From Lachnospiraceae bacterium (GTDB lineage Bacteria > Bacillota > Clostridia > Lachnospirales > Lachnospiraceae): DNA of 64,000 nt. Made by a program: the position numbers and the translations under genes. The notes under the pieces are model-generated. The model made no database searches. It worked only from the letters and a program-made list of their open reading frames with translations, and was not told the DNA's origin. The first letter of the stretch is position 1. The number at the start of each line of letters is the position of its first letter. Shown piece after piece: positions 50,968 through 60,146 of this stretch. Location of the stretch: positions 671,449 through 735,448 of the forward strand of contig CABIXN010000002.1 in NCBI GenBank assembly GCA_902362715.1, written 5' to 3'.

Positions 50968-51615
50968 ATGGCAGATATTATATGTATTATGGGGGAGTCC
51001 GGAGCCGGAAAAACAACCAGTATGCGGCATCTGGATCCTAAAAAGACTATGTATGTGGACTGTGACAAAAAGGGACTTTCATGGAAAGGCTGGAAGGGAC
51101 AGTATCATCCGGAATATAAGAATTATGTGAAAACCGATTACCCTCAGGTGGCACTGCAGTTATTGCGGAAGGTAAACGAAGAAGAAATGTTTCGCCATAT
51201 TACGGTAGTGGTAGTAGATACGATCAACGGTCTTATGATTGCAGATGAAATGCGAAGAAGCAGAGAAAAAGGATATGACAAATGGCAGGATCTGGCCCAG
51301 AGTATCTATGAGCTGATAGACTATTCTCTTACGATGCGTGATGGGCTGACCATAGTGTTTACAGCCCATACCCAGACAGAACATGACGATAACGGATATC
51401 TGTTTACCAGAATCAAAACATCCGGCCGGAAGCTGGACAAGATCACTCTGGAAAGTAAATTTTCAACAGTGCTGTTAGCAAAGTGTGTAGACGGGAAATA
51501 TGTTTTTGAAACCCAGGCCAATTTCAGTACAGCCAAGAGCCCTCTTGGCGTTTTAGAAGAAAAAGTAATTGATAATGACATCGTAAAAGTAATTGAAGCA
51601 CTGCAGGAATTTTAA
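50968..51615 (+). CDS. Sak4-like AAA ATPase (phage recombinase)
   Basis: The protein has 215 residues. Walker A is MGESGAGKTTSM (residues about 8-19) and the Walker B region ITVVVVDTINGL; a RecA-like core of the AAA_24 type. Such Sak4 proteins support single-strand annealing recombination together with a cognate SSB, which here would be the next gene. The ATG at 50968 follows GGGAGG; longer frames are rejected. Confidence 0.85.
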   Translation: MADIICIMGESGAGKTTSMRHLDPKKTMYVDCDKKGLSWKGWKGQYHPEYKNYVKTDYPQVALQLLRKVNEEEMFRHITVVVVDTINGLMIADEMRRSREKGYDKWQDLAQSIYELIDYSLTMRDGLTIVFTAHTQTEHDDNGYLFTRIKTSGRKLDKITLESKFSTVLLAKCVDGKYVFETQANFSTAKSPLGVLEEKVIDNDIVKVIEALQEF

Positions 51616-51656
51616 CAAGTTTCTGCATAGTAATACCAGGAGGAATGGAGATTAAA

Positions 51657-52241
51657 ATGAAGAAACCCAATAATTATGAAGCAACACCAGCCAGTGGGGA
51701 CTATGTCCCTGTAGCGCTGGGCGGCCATCTTCTGATCATCAAAGAAGTAGCGGAAATGCAGTCACGGACAGGAAAAGACATGATAAAAGTATTCTTTGAC
51801 TTTGCGTCTGGGGATGCACAGCCGGCCTATTTTTCCAATGTATTCCGGGATGATGTACGGCCGGATAAAAAATGGCCGGCGGCTGGGACAACCTATCTGC
51901 TAACAGAAGATGTGGATGGAAACTGCAGCCGCCAGTTTAAGACCTTTATTACTTCCGTGGAAAAATCAAATCCCGGTTTTCGTGTGGACTGGGGAGAGGG
52001 ATTTACCAGAGGGTTCCAAAATAAGCTGACCGGCGGTGTATTTGGAATTGTGGAAGAAGAATATAACGATAAAGTACATAAAAACAGAAAGCTACGCTGG
52101 TTTAGAAGCACAGAAGGCGTTTTGGAAGCGCCGGTTCCGGAGGAGAAGCTGCTGGCCAATGGAAGCAGGAGCCGTCTGCCGGAGGATAAGGATGGCTTTA
52201 TCAGTGTGCCGGAGGGATGCCAGGAAGAACTGCCGTTTTAA
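51657..52241 (+). CDS. Phage ssDNA-binding-like protein (DUF669-type)
   Basis: The protein has 194 residues. A beta-rich N-terminal part with GGHLLIIKEVAEMQSRTGKD is followed by the GGVFGIVEEEYNDKV block. The last residues EELPF mimic the acidic tip of bacterial SSB that recruits repair proteins. Directly follows the Sak4-like gene, so it probably coats single strands for it. Start at 51657 behind TGGAG; 51645 is an alternative. Confidence 0.75.
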   Translation: MKKPNNYEATPASGDYVPVALGGHLLIIKEVAEMQSRTGKDMIKVFFDFASGDAQPAYFSNVFRDDVRPDKKWPAAGTTYLLTEDVDGNCSRQFKTFITSVEKSNPGFRVDWGEGFTRGFQNKLTGGVFGIVEEEYNDKVHKNRKLRWFRSTEGVLEAPVPEEKLLANGSRSRLPEDKDGFISVPEGCQEELPF

Positions 52242-52255
52242 AAGGAGAAAAAAAC

Positions 52256-52771
52256 GTGGATATACAGATTGACAGCCGGGAGAAAGCCAGGGCTATCCGC
52301 AAGATTACTCAAACCTTTGAGGAACAGGGGGTTCATTATTTTACCAGCAAGCTGCTGGTGGGGGATTATATGTCCTTAGATCATCCCCGGCTGATCATTG
52401 ACAGAAAGCAGAACCTGCAGGAGCTGTGCGGAAACATCTGCCAGCAGCATGAACGGTTCCGGCGGGAGCTGCTCAGGGCAGAGCAGGCGGGAATACAGCT
52501 GGTGATTTTGGTGGAACATGGACCGGAGATACAGTGTCTGGAAGATGTGTATTTCTGGAAGAATCCCAGAAAGCATGAGATCCGGTGGCGGGTGGTAAAG
52601 GGAAGAAGAGAAGCATATGCAGCTTCGGAAAAGGCAATTGATGGCTGCCAGCTGTACCGGGCGCTGGAAACTATAAAAAACCGGTATCATGTTTTGTTTG
52701 AGTTCTGTGAAAAGAAGGATACAGGAAAGCGGATTTTAGAGCTGCTGGGTGGCGGATATGACAAAAGATGA
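52256..52771 (+). CDS. ERCC4-type nuclease
   Basis: The protein has 171 residues and starts at a GTG (52256) behind AAAAGGAG. IDSREKARAI at the start and GDYMSLDHPRLIIDRKQNLQ correspond to the ERCC4/XPF nuclease core (D..., GDY, I-x-D/E-R-K). It likely processes branched DNA in phage recombination. It overlaps the next gene by 14 nt. Confidence 0.85.
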   Translation: MDIQIDSREKARAIRKITQTFEEQGVHYFTSKLLVGDYMSLDHPRLIIDRKQNLQELCGNICQQHERFRRELLRAEQAGIQLVILVEHGPEIQCLEDVYFWKNPRKHEIRWRVVKGRREAYAASEKAIDGCQLYRALETIKNRYHVLFEFCEKKDTGKRILELLGGGYDKR

Positions 52772-53240
52772 AATCAAAAACAGGTATTCCATGAGAGAGA
52801 TAGCGCAGCGGTACGGGTATCAGATAAACCGGGCGGGATTTATATCCTGCCCCTTTCATCAAGGAGATCGTCATGCGTCCATGAAGATCTATCCGGATAG
52901 TTATTACTGTTTTGGCTGCGGAGCCGGCGGGGATGTGTTTTCTTTTGTGCAGCGTATGGAGCAGTGCGATTTTAAAACTGCTTTTTATTCCCTTGGGGGA
53001 ACTTATAAAAAGCCGACGTTTTCTTCCCGGCTGACGGAGTACCGGCAAGGGAAAAAGATCAGGGAGCGTAAGCGTCAGGAAGAAAGGGTACTGGAAAAGA
53101 AAGCGCTGAACAGTCAGTTGATTGATATTTACCGGGATTACATGCAGAAAGCAGAACCCTTCAGTGATGTATGGTGTGATTGCTGTAATGCCCTGCAGTA
53201 TCAGCTGTATGTGCAGGAAGAATTAAATGAAAAGAGGTGA
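52758..53240 (+). CDS. CHC2 zinc-finger protein (primase N-terminal domain only)
   Basis: The protein has 160 residues. CPFHQGDRHASMKIYPDSYY then CFGCGAGGDVFSFVQ is the CHC2 zinc finger of DnaG-type primases (C-x2-H...C-x2-C). No TOPRIM domain follows; a charged helix ends the protein. In phages this domain works with a separate helicase/primase such as the next gene. ATG at 52758; an in-frame GTG at 52749 is less likely. Confidence 0.85.
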   Translation: MTKDEIKNRYSMREIAQRYGYQINRAGFISCPFHQGDRHASMKIYPDSYYCFGCGAGGDVFSFVQRMEQCDFKTAFYSLGGTYKKPTFSSRLTEYRQGKKIRERKRQEERVLEKKALNSQLIDIYRDYMQKAEPFSDVWCDCCNALQYQLYVQEELNEKR

Positions 53241-53246
53241 TGGCAT

Positions 53247-55106
53247 GTGAGGCCTTTGGGAGAATTTGATGGGGATTCAATCCTGGAGGACACTGTATTT
53301 CTGGAACTGTTTGAGCTGGAGGATCCTATTGAGCGCTCCCGGTGGAAAGTTCAGTTAGGACGGCGTGCTAAGGCTCTGGGAGTAAAAGCGGATTTTGATG
53401 AAATGATGAGAGGGTACAGTCAGGCAGAGCGGGAAATACAAAAACAGGAACGGAAAAAAAGGTCTTTGTGTACCATTGATAATTATACAAATTTTACAGG
53501 CCCTTATGACCGGATGTTTTGCGGAGCCTGGGTGGCCGATGATAGCGGGGTTTTTGCACAAAATTCAGGAGGACTGGATGCTACCGCTTGTTATCATCCT
53601 ATTCTTCCGGTGGAACGGTTGAAAAATATGGAAACCGGAGAGGAGCAGATAAAGATTGCTTATAAAAGAAACGGGCGCTGGAGTGAGATTGTGGTGCCTA
53701 AAATCATGGTGACATCTGCAAATAGGATTGTGGCGCTGTCCGGCCGGGGGATTGCAGTAACTTCGGAAAATGCCAAGCTGCTTGTAAAATATCTGGCTGA
53801 TGTGGAAAACTTCAACGATGATTATATAGATGTGCAGTATTCTACCAGTAAACTTGGATGGCATGGAACGGAATTTATTCCCTATGATACCGAGATTGTA
53901 TTTGACGGGGACAGCCGGTTTAAGCAGACCTTTGAGAGTGTTTCTCCGCGGGGGAGCCTAAAAGTCTGGCTTGAACAAATGCGTCAGCTGCGTACATCCG
54001 GGCGGATGGAAGTAAAATTTCTGCTGGCGGCATCCTTTGCTAGTGCCCTGGTGCAGGTCCTTGATGGTCTGCCGTTTTTTGTAGATCTCTGGGGTGAGAC
54101 AGAAGGGGGAAAGACAGTGTCTTTGATGGTGGCGGCTTCTGTCTGGGCTAATCCGGATGAGAGCAGATATATCGGAGATTTTAAGACTACGGATGTGGCG
54201 CTGGAAGCAAAGGCGGATATGCTGAATCACCTGCCGCTGTTACTGGATGATACCAGTAAAACCTCGGCCCGGATCCGGGATAATTTTGAAGGGATTGTAT
54301 ATGATTTGTGCTCCGGAAAGGGAAAAAGCCGCTCTAACAAAGAGCTTGGAATTAACCGGGAAAATCGCTGGAAAAATGTTATGATCTGCAATGGGGAGCG
54401 TCCGCTCAGCAGCTATGTCAGTCAGGGCGGAGCTATAAACCGGATTCTGGAAATAGAGTGCGGGGAGAGGGTATATCAGGATCCGCAGAAAACAGTAGAA
54501 ATTGTAAAGGGGAATTATGGATGGGCGGGAAAACGATTTGTAGAAATCATCCGTGAGCTTGGGGCAGACCGGATTCGTGAAATGCAGATGGAGATACAAA
54601 AAGCTCTGTTTCAGACAGATAAAATGCAAAAGCAGAGCATCTCTCTATCCATTGTATTGACGGCGGATAAAATTGCCACAGAGCATCTGTTTCAGGATGG
54701 ACAGTATCTTGCTTTAGAGGAAGCAAAAAGAATTTTGATTGACCGGAATGAACTTTCGGACAATGAGCGCTGTTATCGGTTTATTCTTGATAAGATTGCA
54801 ATGAATCCTCAGAGATTTGATATGATATCTGGCTGTGAGAAATGGGGGATTTTAGAACATGGATATGCGATCTTTTATAATTCTGCATTTGATCAGATTT
54901 GTAAAGAAGGAGGATTTTCAAAGAAATCCTTTTTGTCCTGGGCGGATAAAAAGGGGGTTATTCAGACACAGGGGGGGAGATATAACAAAGTAAAAAAGTT
55001 TGCTGGGAACTCGGTGAGATGTGTGTTCATTAAACTAAGTCCAGAAGTGGATAGTGAGGGATTTGAACATGTGGATATCATGCAGATGGAAATACCCTTT
55101 AGATAA
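53247..55106 (+). CDS. DUF927-type phage ATPase/helicase
   Basis: The protein has 619 residues and starts at a GTG (53247) behind AAAGAGGTGA. The core holds a P-loop, DLWGETEGGKTVSLMVAA (residues about 276-292), and the acidic Walker B LPLLLDDTSK. It is the DUF927 family of plasmid/phage replication ATPases. It follows the primase zinc-finger gene by 6 nt, and the two likely make up the replication initiation complex. Confidence 0.85.
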   Translation: MRPLGEFDGDSILEDTVFLELFELEDPIERSRWKVQLGRRAKALGVKADFDEMMRGYSQAEREIQKQERKKRSLCTIDNYTNFTGPYDRMFCGAWVADDSGVFAQNSGGLDATACYHPILPVERLKNMETGEEQIKIAYKRNGRWSEIVVPKIMVTSANRIVALSGRGIAVTSENAKLLVKYLADVENFNDDYIDVQYSTSKLGWHGTEFIPYDTEIVFDGDSRFKQTFESVSPRGSLKVWLEQMRQLRTSGRMEVKFLLAASFASALVQVLDGLPFFVDLWGETEGGKTVSLMVAASVWANPDESRYIGDFKTTDVALEAKADMLNHLPLLLDDTSKTSARIRDNFEGIVYDLCSGKGKSRSNKELGINRENRWKNVMICNGERPLSSYVSQGGAINRILEIECGERVYQDPQKTVEIVKGNYGWAGKRFVEIIRELGADRIREMQMEIQKALFQTDKMQKQSISLSIVLTADKIATEHLFQDGQYLALEEAKRILIDRNELSDNERCYRFILDKIAMNPQRFDMISGCEKWGILEHGYAIFYNSAFDQICKEGGFSKKSFLSWADKKGVIQTQGGRYNKVKKFAGNSVRCVFIKLSPEVDSEGFEHVDIMQMEIPFR

Positions 55107-55116
55107 AAGCTGCTTG

Positions 55117-55222
55117 GGTTACCGGGTTACCAACTGAAATAATATGATATAGATATTATAAAAAGATGTATGTTTAAGAGAAAAATTATATAATAGGCAA
55201 AAGCAGCGGTAACTTGGTAACC
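55117..55222. promoter_or_regulatory. Cluster of GGTTACC motifs, candidate replication origin or operator
   Basis: GGTTACC at 55117-55123 and 55125-55131, and in inverted form GGTAAC at 55208-55213 and GGTAACC at 55216-55222, flank a very AT-rich 75-bp stretch. Paired repeats around AT-rich DNA right after the helicase gene look like an origin or a regulator site. Evidence is positional only. Confidence 0.4.
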
Positions 55223-55301
55223 GGTGAATATAAGTGTGGTAAATTTACTTTGAATTAAAATATATTGACTAGATAGAATATTATGATAAGGAGTGAGATT
55301 A

Positions 55302-55727
55302 TTGGATAACAAGCAGGTTTTGAGAAATTATGTGGATGCTTGTGAGCTGGTAAAAGAGACTGAGGAGGATATTGCAAAGTTGAAGAAAAAAAGAGGGTGG
55401 GCTGTTTCTGATTCTGTTAAGGGGCCTATGCAGGATTTTTCGTATGCTTCGCAGAGCTTCCACATCGAAGGAACGGAATATACTTACCAGGACGATGCCA
55501 AAATCCGGGAGGAAGAGAAACTTTTGATTCAGCGTAAGGAGTACGCAGAACAAATTAAAATGCAGGCCCAGCAATTAATTAACTGTGCACCGGTGCGCAT
55601 ACAAAGAATTATTCGGTTTAGGTGTATTCAGAGACTACCTTGGAAGCTGGTGGCTGAAAAAATTGGAAATGGTGCAACAGAGGATAGCATAAAAAAAGAA
55701 TATCAAAGATATATGAATGGAAATTAA
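55302..55727 (+). CDS. ArpU/RinA-like late transcription regulator
   Basis: The protein has 141 residues. A helical N-terminus is followed by a sigma-70 region-4-like helix-turn-helix, RIIRFRCIQRLPWKLVAEKI. Proteins of this size between replication and packaging genes (ArpU, RinA) switch on late genes in Firmicutes phages. TTG start at 55302 behind AAGGAG; a GTG at 55293 overlaps that site. Confidence 0.75.
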   Translation: MDNKQVLRNYVDACELVKETEEDIAKLKKKRGWAVSDSVKGPMQDFSYASQSFHIEGTEYTYQDDAKIREEEKLLIQRKEYAEQIKMQAQQLINCAPVRIQRIIRFRCIQRLPWKLVAEKIGNGATEDSIKKEYQRYMNGN

Positions 55728-55817
55728 AGATTGGACTTTTATGTCACATATTTCCTGAATGATTATGTTATTTTAATATTAATGAGATGTATTGTTTTTT
55801 CTTCTTACTTATAAATG

Positions 55818-55846
55818 AACACCTTGTAGGAATACAGGGTGTTTTT
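55818..55846 (+). terminator. Terminator between early and late regions
   Basis: AACACCTTGTA (55818-55828), GGAA loop, TACAGGGTGTT (55833-55843) then TTT. It separates the regulator gene from terminase. The remaining 120 nt to 55969 show nothing definite. Confidence 0.8.
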
Positions 55847-55969
55847 CATTAGGTAATGGTTTGGAGGACAAAGAGTATGTGGTTCTAAATGGTACATTAG
55901 ATCTAAGGTTAATTTATGAATTAAAAGAGCTGCTTATGAGGGGCTTTTCGAAGATTAGAAGGTGGTGAA

Positions 55970-57613
55970 ATGCCAAATGTAGAAAACTTAAAAGGATATG
56001 GATTCCATGAACGAACAGCAGAAGAACAGAGGGCTATTGCTGTAATGGGGGGAAAAGCTTCTGGAGAAGCACGGAGAAAAAAAGCTAATTTTCGAAAAAC
56101 GTTGAATCAGCTCCTGACATCGAAAATAGAAAATGATAAATGGGAGCTGGCACTTAGAGAACTAGGGCTGGATCCAACGTTAGAAAGTGCTATGCTGATG
56201 GCACAGATCAAAAAAGCTATTGAAGGAAATGTAAAGGCCGCGTATTTTGTTGCGGAATATGCTGGGCAGAGTAAGAAGACAGAGGCAGATGAGAAGGAGC
56301 AGCAGGCAAAAATTGAGCATATGCAAATACAGACAAAGATAATAATGCCGGATAGCAGGAATGATCAGTTGTTTAAATATGCAGGCATTCCTGTGGATAT
56401 GTTGACACCAATATATGCGCCAGTTGTATTTGATATCCAGGAGCACAGGCATACGGAATATATTTTCCCTGGCGGCCGTGGTTCTACAAAGTCTTCGTTT
56501 GTTTCGCTGCAGGTCATAGATCTGCTGATGGAAAATGATCAGATGCATGCTGTAGTTATGCGTCAGGTGGCTGATACTCTGCGGGGATCTGTGTACCAGC
56601 AGATTTTGTGGGCTATTGAAGTGCTTGATTTAACCGATGAATTCCACTGCACAGTCAGTCCTATGGAAATTACTCGGAAAAATACTGGCCAGAAAATTTA
56701 TTTCAGGGGAGCAGATGATCCAGGAAAGGTCAAGTCAATCAAGGTTCCGTTTGGATATATCGGGATTCTCTGGCTGGAGGAGCTGGATCAGTTTGCAGGA
56801 CCGGAATCCGTCAGGAAGATTGAACAGTCTGTGATCCGTGGCGGTGACACCGCATATATATTTAAGTCATTTAATCCACCGAAAAGTTCCAGCAACTGGG
56901 CGAACAAATATATCAGGGTCCCTAAGGCAAACCGTCTGATTACGGAAAGCACCTATCTGGATGTGCCCAAAAAGTGGCTGGGTAAACCGTTCCTGGAGGA
57001 GGCAGGATTTTTGAAAGAAATCAATCCGGAAGCTTATGAAAATGAGTATCTGGGGGTTGCTAACGGGAGCGGCGGAAGCGTATTTGATCATGTTACCATC
57101 CGGGAGATCACAGATGAGGAGATCGCAGAGTTTGATCATGTACTTAACGGGATTGACTGGGGCTGGTATCCAGATCCTTTCGCCTTTGTGCGGGTACATT
57201 ATGATCCGGCACGGCTGCGGCTGTATATCTGGCAGGAATTTACCTGCAACAAGCAGAGCAACCGGCAAACGGCAGATGCATTGATGGAGCTTGGAATTGG
57301 CGGAAATGACCTGATTACTTGTGACAGTGCTGAAAAGAAGTCTGTGGGAGATTATAAATCCTATGGACTTTTTGTACGTCCGGCGGAAAAAGGACCGGGG
57401 AGCCGTGAGTATTCGTTTAAATGGCTGCAGTCCCTGGCAGAGATTGTGATAGACCAAGTGAGATGTCCGGTATCAGCCCGGGAATTTCTGGAATATGAGT
57501 ATGAGAGAGACAAAGAAGGAAATGTAATCAGTGGCTATCCGGATGGGAACGATCATTGCATTGATGCAGTCCGGTATGCAACAAACAGTATTTGGAAACG
57601 GAGGGGCAGGTAA
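55970..57613 (+). CDS. Terminase large subunit with fused N-terminal KGG-like domain
   Basis: The protein has 547 residues. Residues 1-110 resemble the small phage proteins with a GGKASGEARRKK motif (KGG type) that usually stand alone next to terminase. From about residue 130 it is a PBSX/SPP1-type large terminase: Walker A PGGRGSTKSSF (about 166-176), Walker B IGILWLEELDQF, nuclease acidic residues in GIDWGWYPDPFAFV, TCDSAEKKS and GNDHCIDAVRYA. It drives DNA packaging. No separate small terminase is seen. It overlaps the portal gene by TAATG. Confidence 0.9.
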   Translation: MPNVENLKGYGFHERTAEEQRAIAVMGGKASGEARRKKANFRKTLNQLLTSKIENDKWELALRELGLDPTLESAMLMAQIKKAIEGNVKAAYFVAEYAGQSKKTEADEKEQQAKIEHMQIQTKIIMPDSRNDQLFKYAGIPVDMLTPIYAPVVFDIQEHRHTEYIFPGGRGSTKSSFVSLQVIDLLMENDQMHAVVMRQVADTLRGSVYQQILWAIEVLDLTDEFHCTVSPMEITRKNTGQKIYFRGADDPGKVKSIKVPFGYIGILWLEELDQFAGPESVRKIEQSVIRGGDTAYIFKSFNPPKSSSNWANKYIRVPKANRLITESTYLDVPKKWLGKPFLEEAGFLKEINPEAYENEYLGVANGSGGSVFDHVTIREITDEEIAEFDHVLNGIDWGWYPDPFAFVRVHYDPARLRLYIWQEFTCNKQSNRQTADALMELGIGGNDLITCDSAEKKSVGDYKSYGLFVRPAEKGPGSREYSFKWLQSLAEIVIDQVRCPVSAREFLEYEYERDKEGNVISGYPDGNDHCIDAVRYATNSIWKRRGR

Positions 57614-58968
57614 TGTTTGGACAAATAGTATCCTTCGTGAAGGGAGTGATAAGGAATATGTTCCCAGCGAAAAATATAAAACAGGCGCTGCAGGTGGAGA
57701 CTTGTATGTCCGAGACTATGCAGCAGAAACTTGAATTGTGGTCCTGCATGTATCAGGGAAGAGCGCCGTGGTGCAGGGGGCCGGTAAAGTCTTTGCGTAA
57801 AGAACAGGGTATCTGCAGAGAGTTTTCCAATGTATGCTTAAATGAGATGGAGAGCAGGGTATCAGTGGAAGCACTGGACAACATATATCAGGCGTCTATC
57901 CGTGACTTAAATGAGCATCTGCAGTCTGGAATTGCACTTGGCTCTTTTATTATTAAGCCCCTTGGAGGGGACAAGGTGGAATATGTAACTGCCGGCCAGT
58001 TTGTGCCCATCGAATATGATGCCCGGAGGCGCCTTGTTGATGTAGTTTTTGTACAGATCAAGAGACTTCAGGAAAACGGCTTTTATTATCGTCTGGAGAG
58101 GCATGCATTTAAAGAGGGGGTTTTAAAAATAACAAATCGTGCGTTTCACAGTCATTCAGAAACTGTAATCGGACGTGAAATCCCCCTGACAGAGGTAGAA
58201 GAGTGGGCGGCACTTCCAGAAGCCGTAGAGTATCACGGGCTGGAAAAGCCAGACTTTGGATATTACAGGAATCCCATAAAAAATGAAGTGGATGGAAGTC
58301 CCTGTGGTGTTTCTGTTTTTGACAGTGCCATTGAACAGCTGAAGCATGCGGACATCCAGGGAGCCAGACTGGACTGGGAATTTGAATCAGGAGAGCGGGC
58401 GATCAATGTGGATGCAGCTGCGTTAAGGGCAGTTCCAGAGATATCTAATGGGAAAACAAGACTTGTACTGCCGAAATTGAATGAGCGCCTATACCGGGGA
58501 TTGAATCTGGAAGCAGGAACAGATAAGGAGCTGTATCAGGAGTGGAGCCCGGAATTTCGGGATGTCAGTATTGTGAATGGATTGAATACCTATCTGCGCC
58601 AGGTTGAATTTAATGTTTCATTAAGCTATGGAGATTTGTCTGATGTATCAGATGTGGATAAGACGGCAACAGAAGCAAGAATTGCCAGGAAGCGTAAGTA
58701 TAACATGGTTCAGGCAATGCAGATGAATTTAAAGGAGTGTCTGGAAGACCTTGTGTATGCGCTGGCCTTTTATAACGCCATGACAAAGAGCGGCTATGAG
58801 TTCCTTTGTACCTTTAAAGACAGCATTCTTGTGGACGAAGAGACAGAACGCCAGCAGGACCGGTCGGATGTATCTATGGGGGCGATGCTGTTATGGGAAT
58901 ATAGAATGAAATGGTATGGAGAAACGGAAGAACAGGCAAAGGCAGCTGTGCAGCAGCTATGCAGATGA
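57613..58968 (+). CDS. Phage portal protein (SPP1 gp6-like)
   Basis: The protein has 451 residues. Portal features: helical N-terminus, GDKVEYVTAGQFVPIEYD-like region, and the C-terminal DVDKTATEARIARKRKYNMV segment typical of SPP1-family portals. It forms the dodecameric DNA channel at one capsid vertex. ATG at 57613 is coupled to terminase; 57592 in frame is too early. Confidence 0.85.
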   Translation: MFGQIVSFVKGVIRNMFPAKNIKQALQVETCMSETMQQKLELWSCMYQGRAPWCRGPVKSLRKEQGICREFSNVCLNEMESRVSVEALDNIYQASIRDLNEHLQSGIALGSFIIKPLGGDKVEYVTAGQFVPIEYDARRRLVDVVFVQIKRLQENGFYYRLERHAFKEGVLKITNRAFHSHSETVIGREIPLTEVEEWAALPEAVEYHGLEKPDFGYYRNPIKNEVDGSPCGVSVFDSAIEQLKHADIQGARLDWEFESGERAINVDAAALRAVPEISNGKTRLVLPKLNERLYRGLNLEAGTDKELYQEWSPEFRDVSIVNGLNTYLRQVEFNVSLSYGDLSDVSDVDKTATEARIARKRKYNMVQAMQMNLKECLEDLVYALAFYNAMTKSGYEFLCTFKDSILVDEETERQQDRSDVSMGAMLLWEYRMKWYGETEEQAKAAVQQLCR

Positions 58969-59124
58969 CAAAGCAGTAAAATTATTGATATAAAAATCCT
59001 GGTAAATATAGATAGAAAATTAGGAACAGATACCGGAAATAAAAAATTAAAAGGGATCTTTGAGAAGCTGAGTTTGTAATGGTCCTTATATGGCTAACAT
59101 AAAAAACAGCAGGAAAGGGGCACT
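58969..59124. other. Gap between portal and scaffold without a minor head gene
   Basis: This is 156 nt of AT-rich sequence with no reading frame. A minor head (SPP1 gp7-like) gene is normally found here. The last bases carry the GGAAAGGGG site of the scaffold gene. Confidence 0.5.
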
Positions 59125-59727
59125 ATGGAGTTTTTAAGAGAAGTATTAGGTAATGAATATACTGGTTTTGAGGAGGCTGTCAGAATATGGAACGAAAAAC
59201 CGGAAAATCAGTCAAGACCAATCCGTATTGTAAATGCAGGTTCTGCTGGTTATATGAATCAGTCAGAACTTAGAACTTTAAAGGAAGAAAATGGTAAGTT
59301 AAAAAGTCAATTACAATCTGCAAAAGATATGCTAAAAAGTTTTGAGGGTACAGAAGTAAAAGCGTTAGTAGCAAAAATTGATATGCTTACAACGAGTCTT
59401 GATACTCAGAAGGAAGATTACGAAAAACGAATCGAAGATATGGAGTTTGATTATGAACTTAAATCAGCAATAGAAACAGTGGGTGGCCGCAATATGAAGG
59501 CGATTCAAGCACTTTTAGATATTGATAGTTTGAGGAAAAGTAAGGATAGGGCTATGGATATTCAAACTGCGATAGAGAACTGCTGGCAGGAAAATGCATA
59601 TTTGTTTGGGGCAGATGAACCAATTAATAATCCGATTGCTCCTACGGGTGGCATTGGAAATTATATAGATAGCGAGACCGCCACGTTAAGAATTTCTATG
59701 GGCTTATCTGCAGAAGATAAGAGGTGA
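59125..59727 (+). CDS. Phage scaffolding protein (GP20-like)
   Basis: The protein has 200 residues, with a long coiled coil (about 50-115, LRTLKEENGKLKSQLQSAK) and a C-terminus ending ATLRISMGLSAEDKR, as in GP20 scaffolds that guide capsid assembly. Unusually it is followed after 4 nt by the connector gene rather than by a major capsid gene. Confidence 0.8.
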   Translation: MEFLREVLGNEYTGFEEAVRIWNEKPENQSRPIRIVNAGSAGYMNQSELRTLKEENGKLKSQLQSAKDMLKSFEGTEVKALVAKIDMLTTSLDTQKEDYEKRIEDMEFDYELKSAIETVGGRNMKAIQALLDIDSLRKSKDRAMDIQTAIENCWQENAYLFGADEPINNPIAPTGGIGNYIDSETATLRISMGLSAEDKR

Positions 59728-59731
59728 TGTT

Positions 59732-60145
59732 ATGTCTTATGTCGATTACAATTATTATATATCCGGGTATTTGAAGGGGAGATATCCCTTAATACCAGAG
59801 TCGGAATTCTGTTACTGGGAACAGCAGGCATGCACGGAAGTGAATAAAATTACTTTTGATTCTCTTGTAAGGAACAGCAAGTTTATATCCAACAGGGTAA
59901 AAGATTGTGTTTGTGAAATTTCAGAACTATTATATCAATCTAATATTATAATTCAACAGTCCTTTGAATATGGAGCTGCGGGTATAATATCATCTTATAG
60001 TAATGATGGAGAATCAGCTTCTTTTGATTTGAGTTATTCAGACTATACTGGGGCAGGGAAAGAACAAAAAATAAGAAAAATTATTTATCGTTATCTGGGA
60101 AGTACGGGACTGTTGTATCAGGGACTGTATGAGATGGAGGAATAA
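59732..60145 (+). CDS. Putative head-tail connector protein
   Basis: The protein has 137 residues. The start YVDYNYYISGYLKGRYPLIP and length match gp6/gp15-like connectors that sit under the portal. Position (before the head closure and tail completion genes) supports it. AAGAGGTGATG provides the ribosome binding site. Confidence 0.6.
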   Translation: MSYVDYNYYISGYLKGRYPLIPESEFCYWEQQACTEVNKITFDSLVRNSKFISNRVKDCVCEISELLYQSNIIIQQSFEYGAAGIISSYSNDGESASFDLSYSDYTGAGKEQKIRKIIYRYLGSTGLLYQGLYEMEE

Positions 60146-60146
60146 C

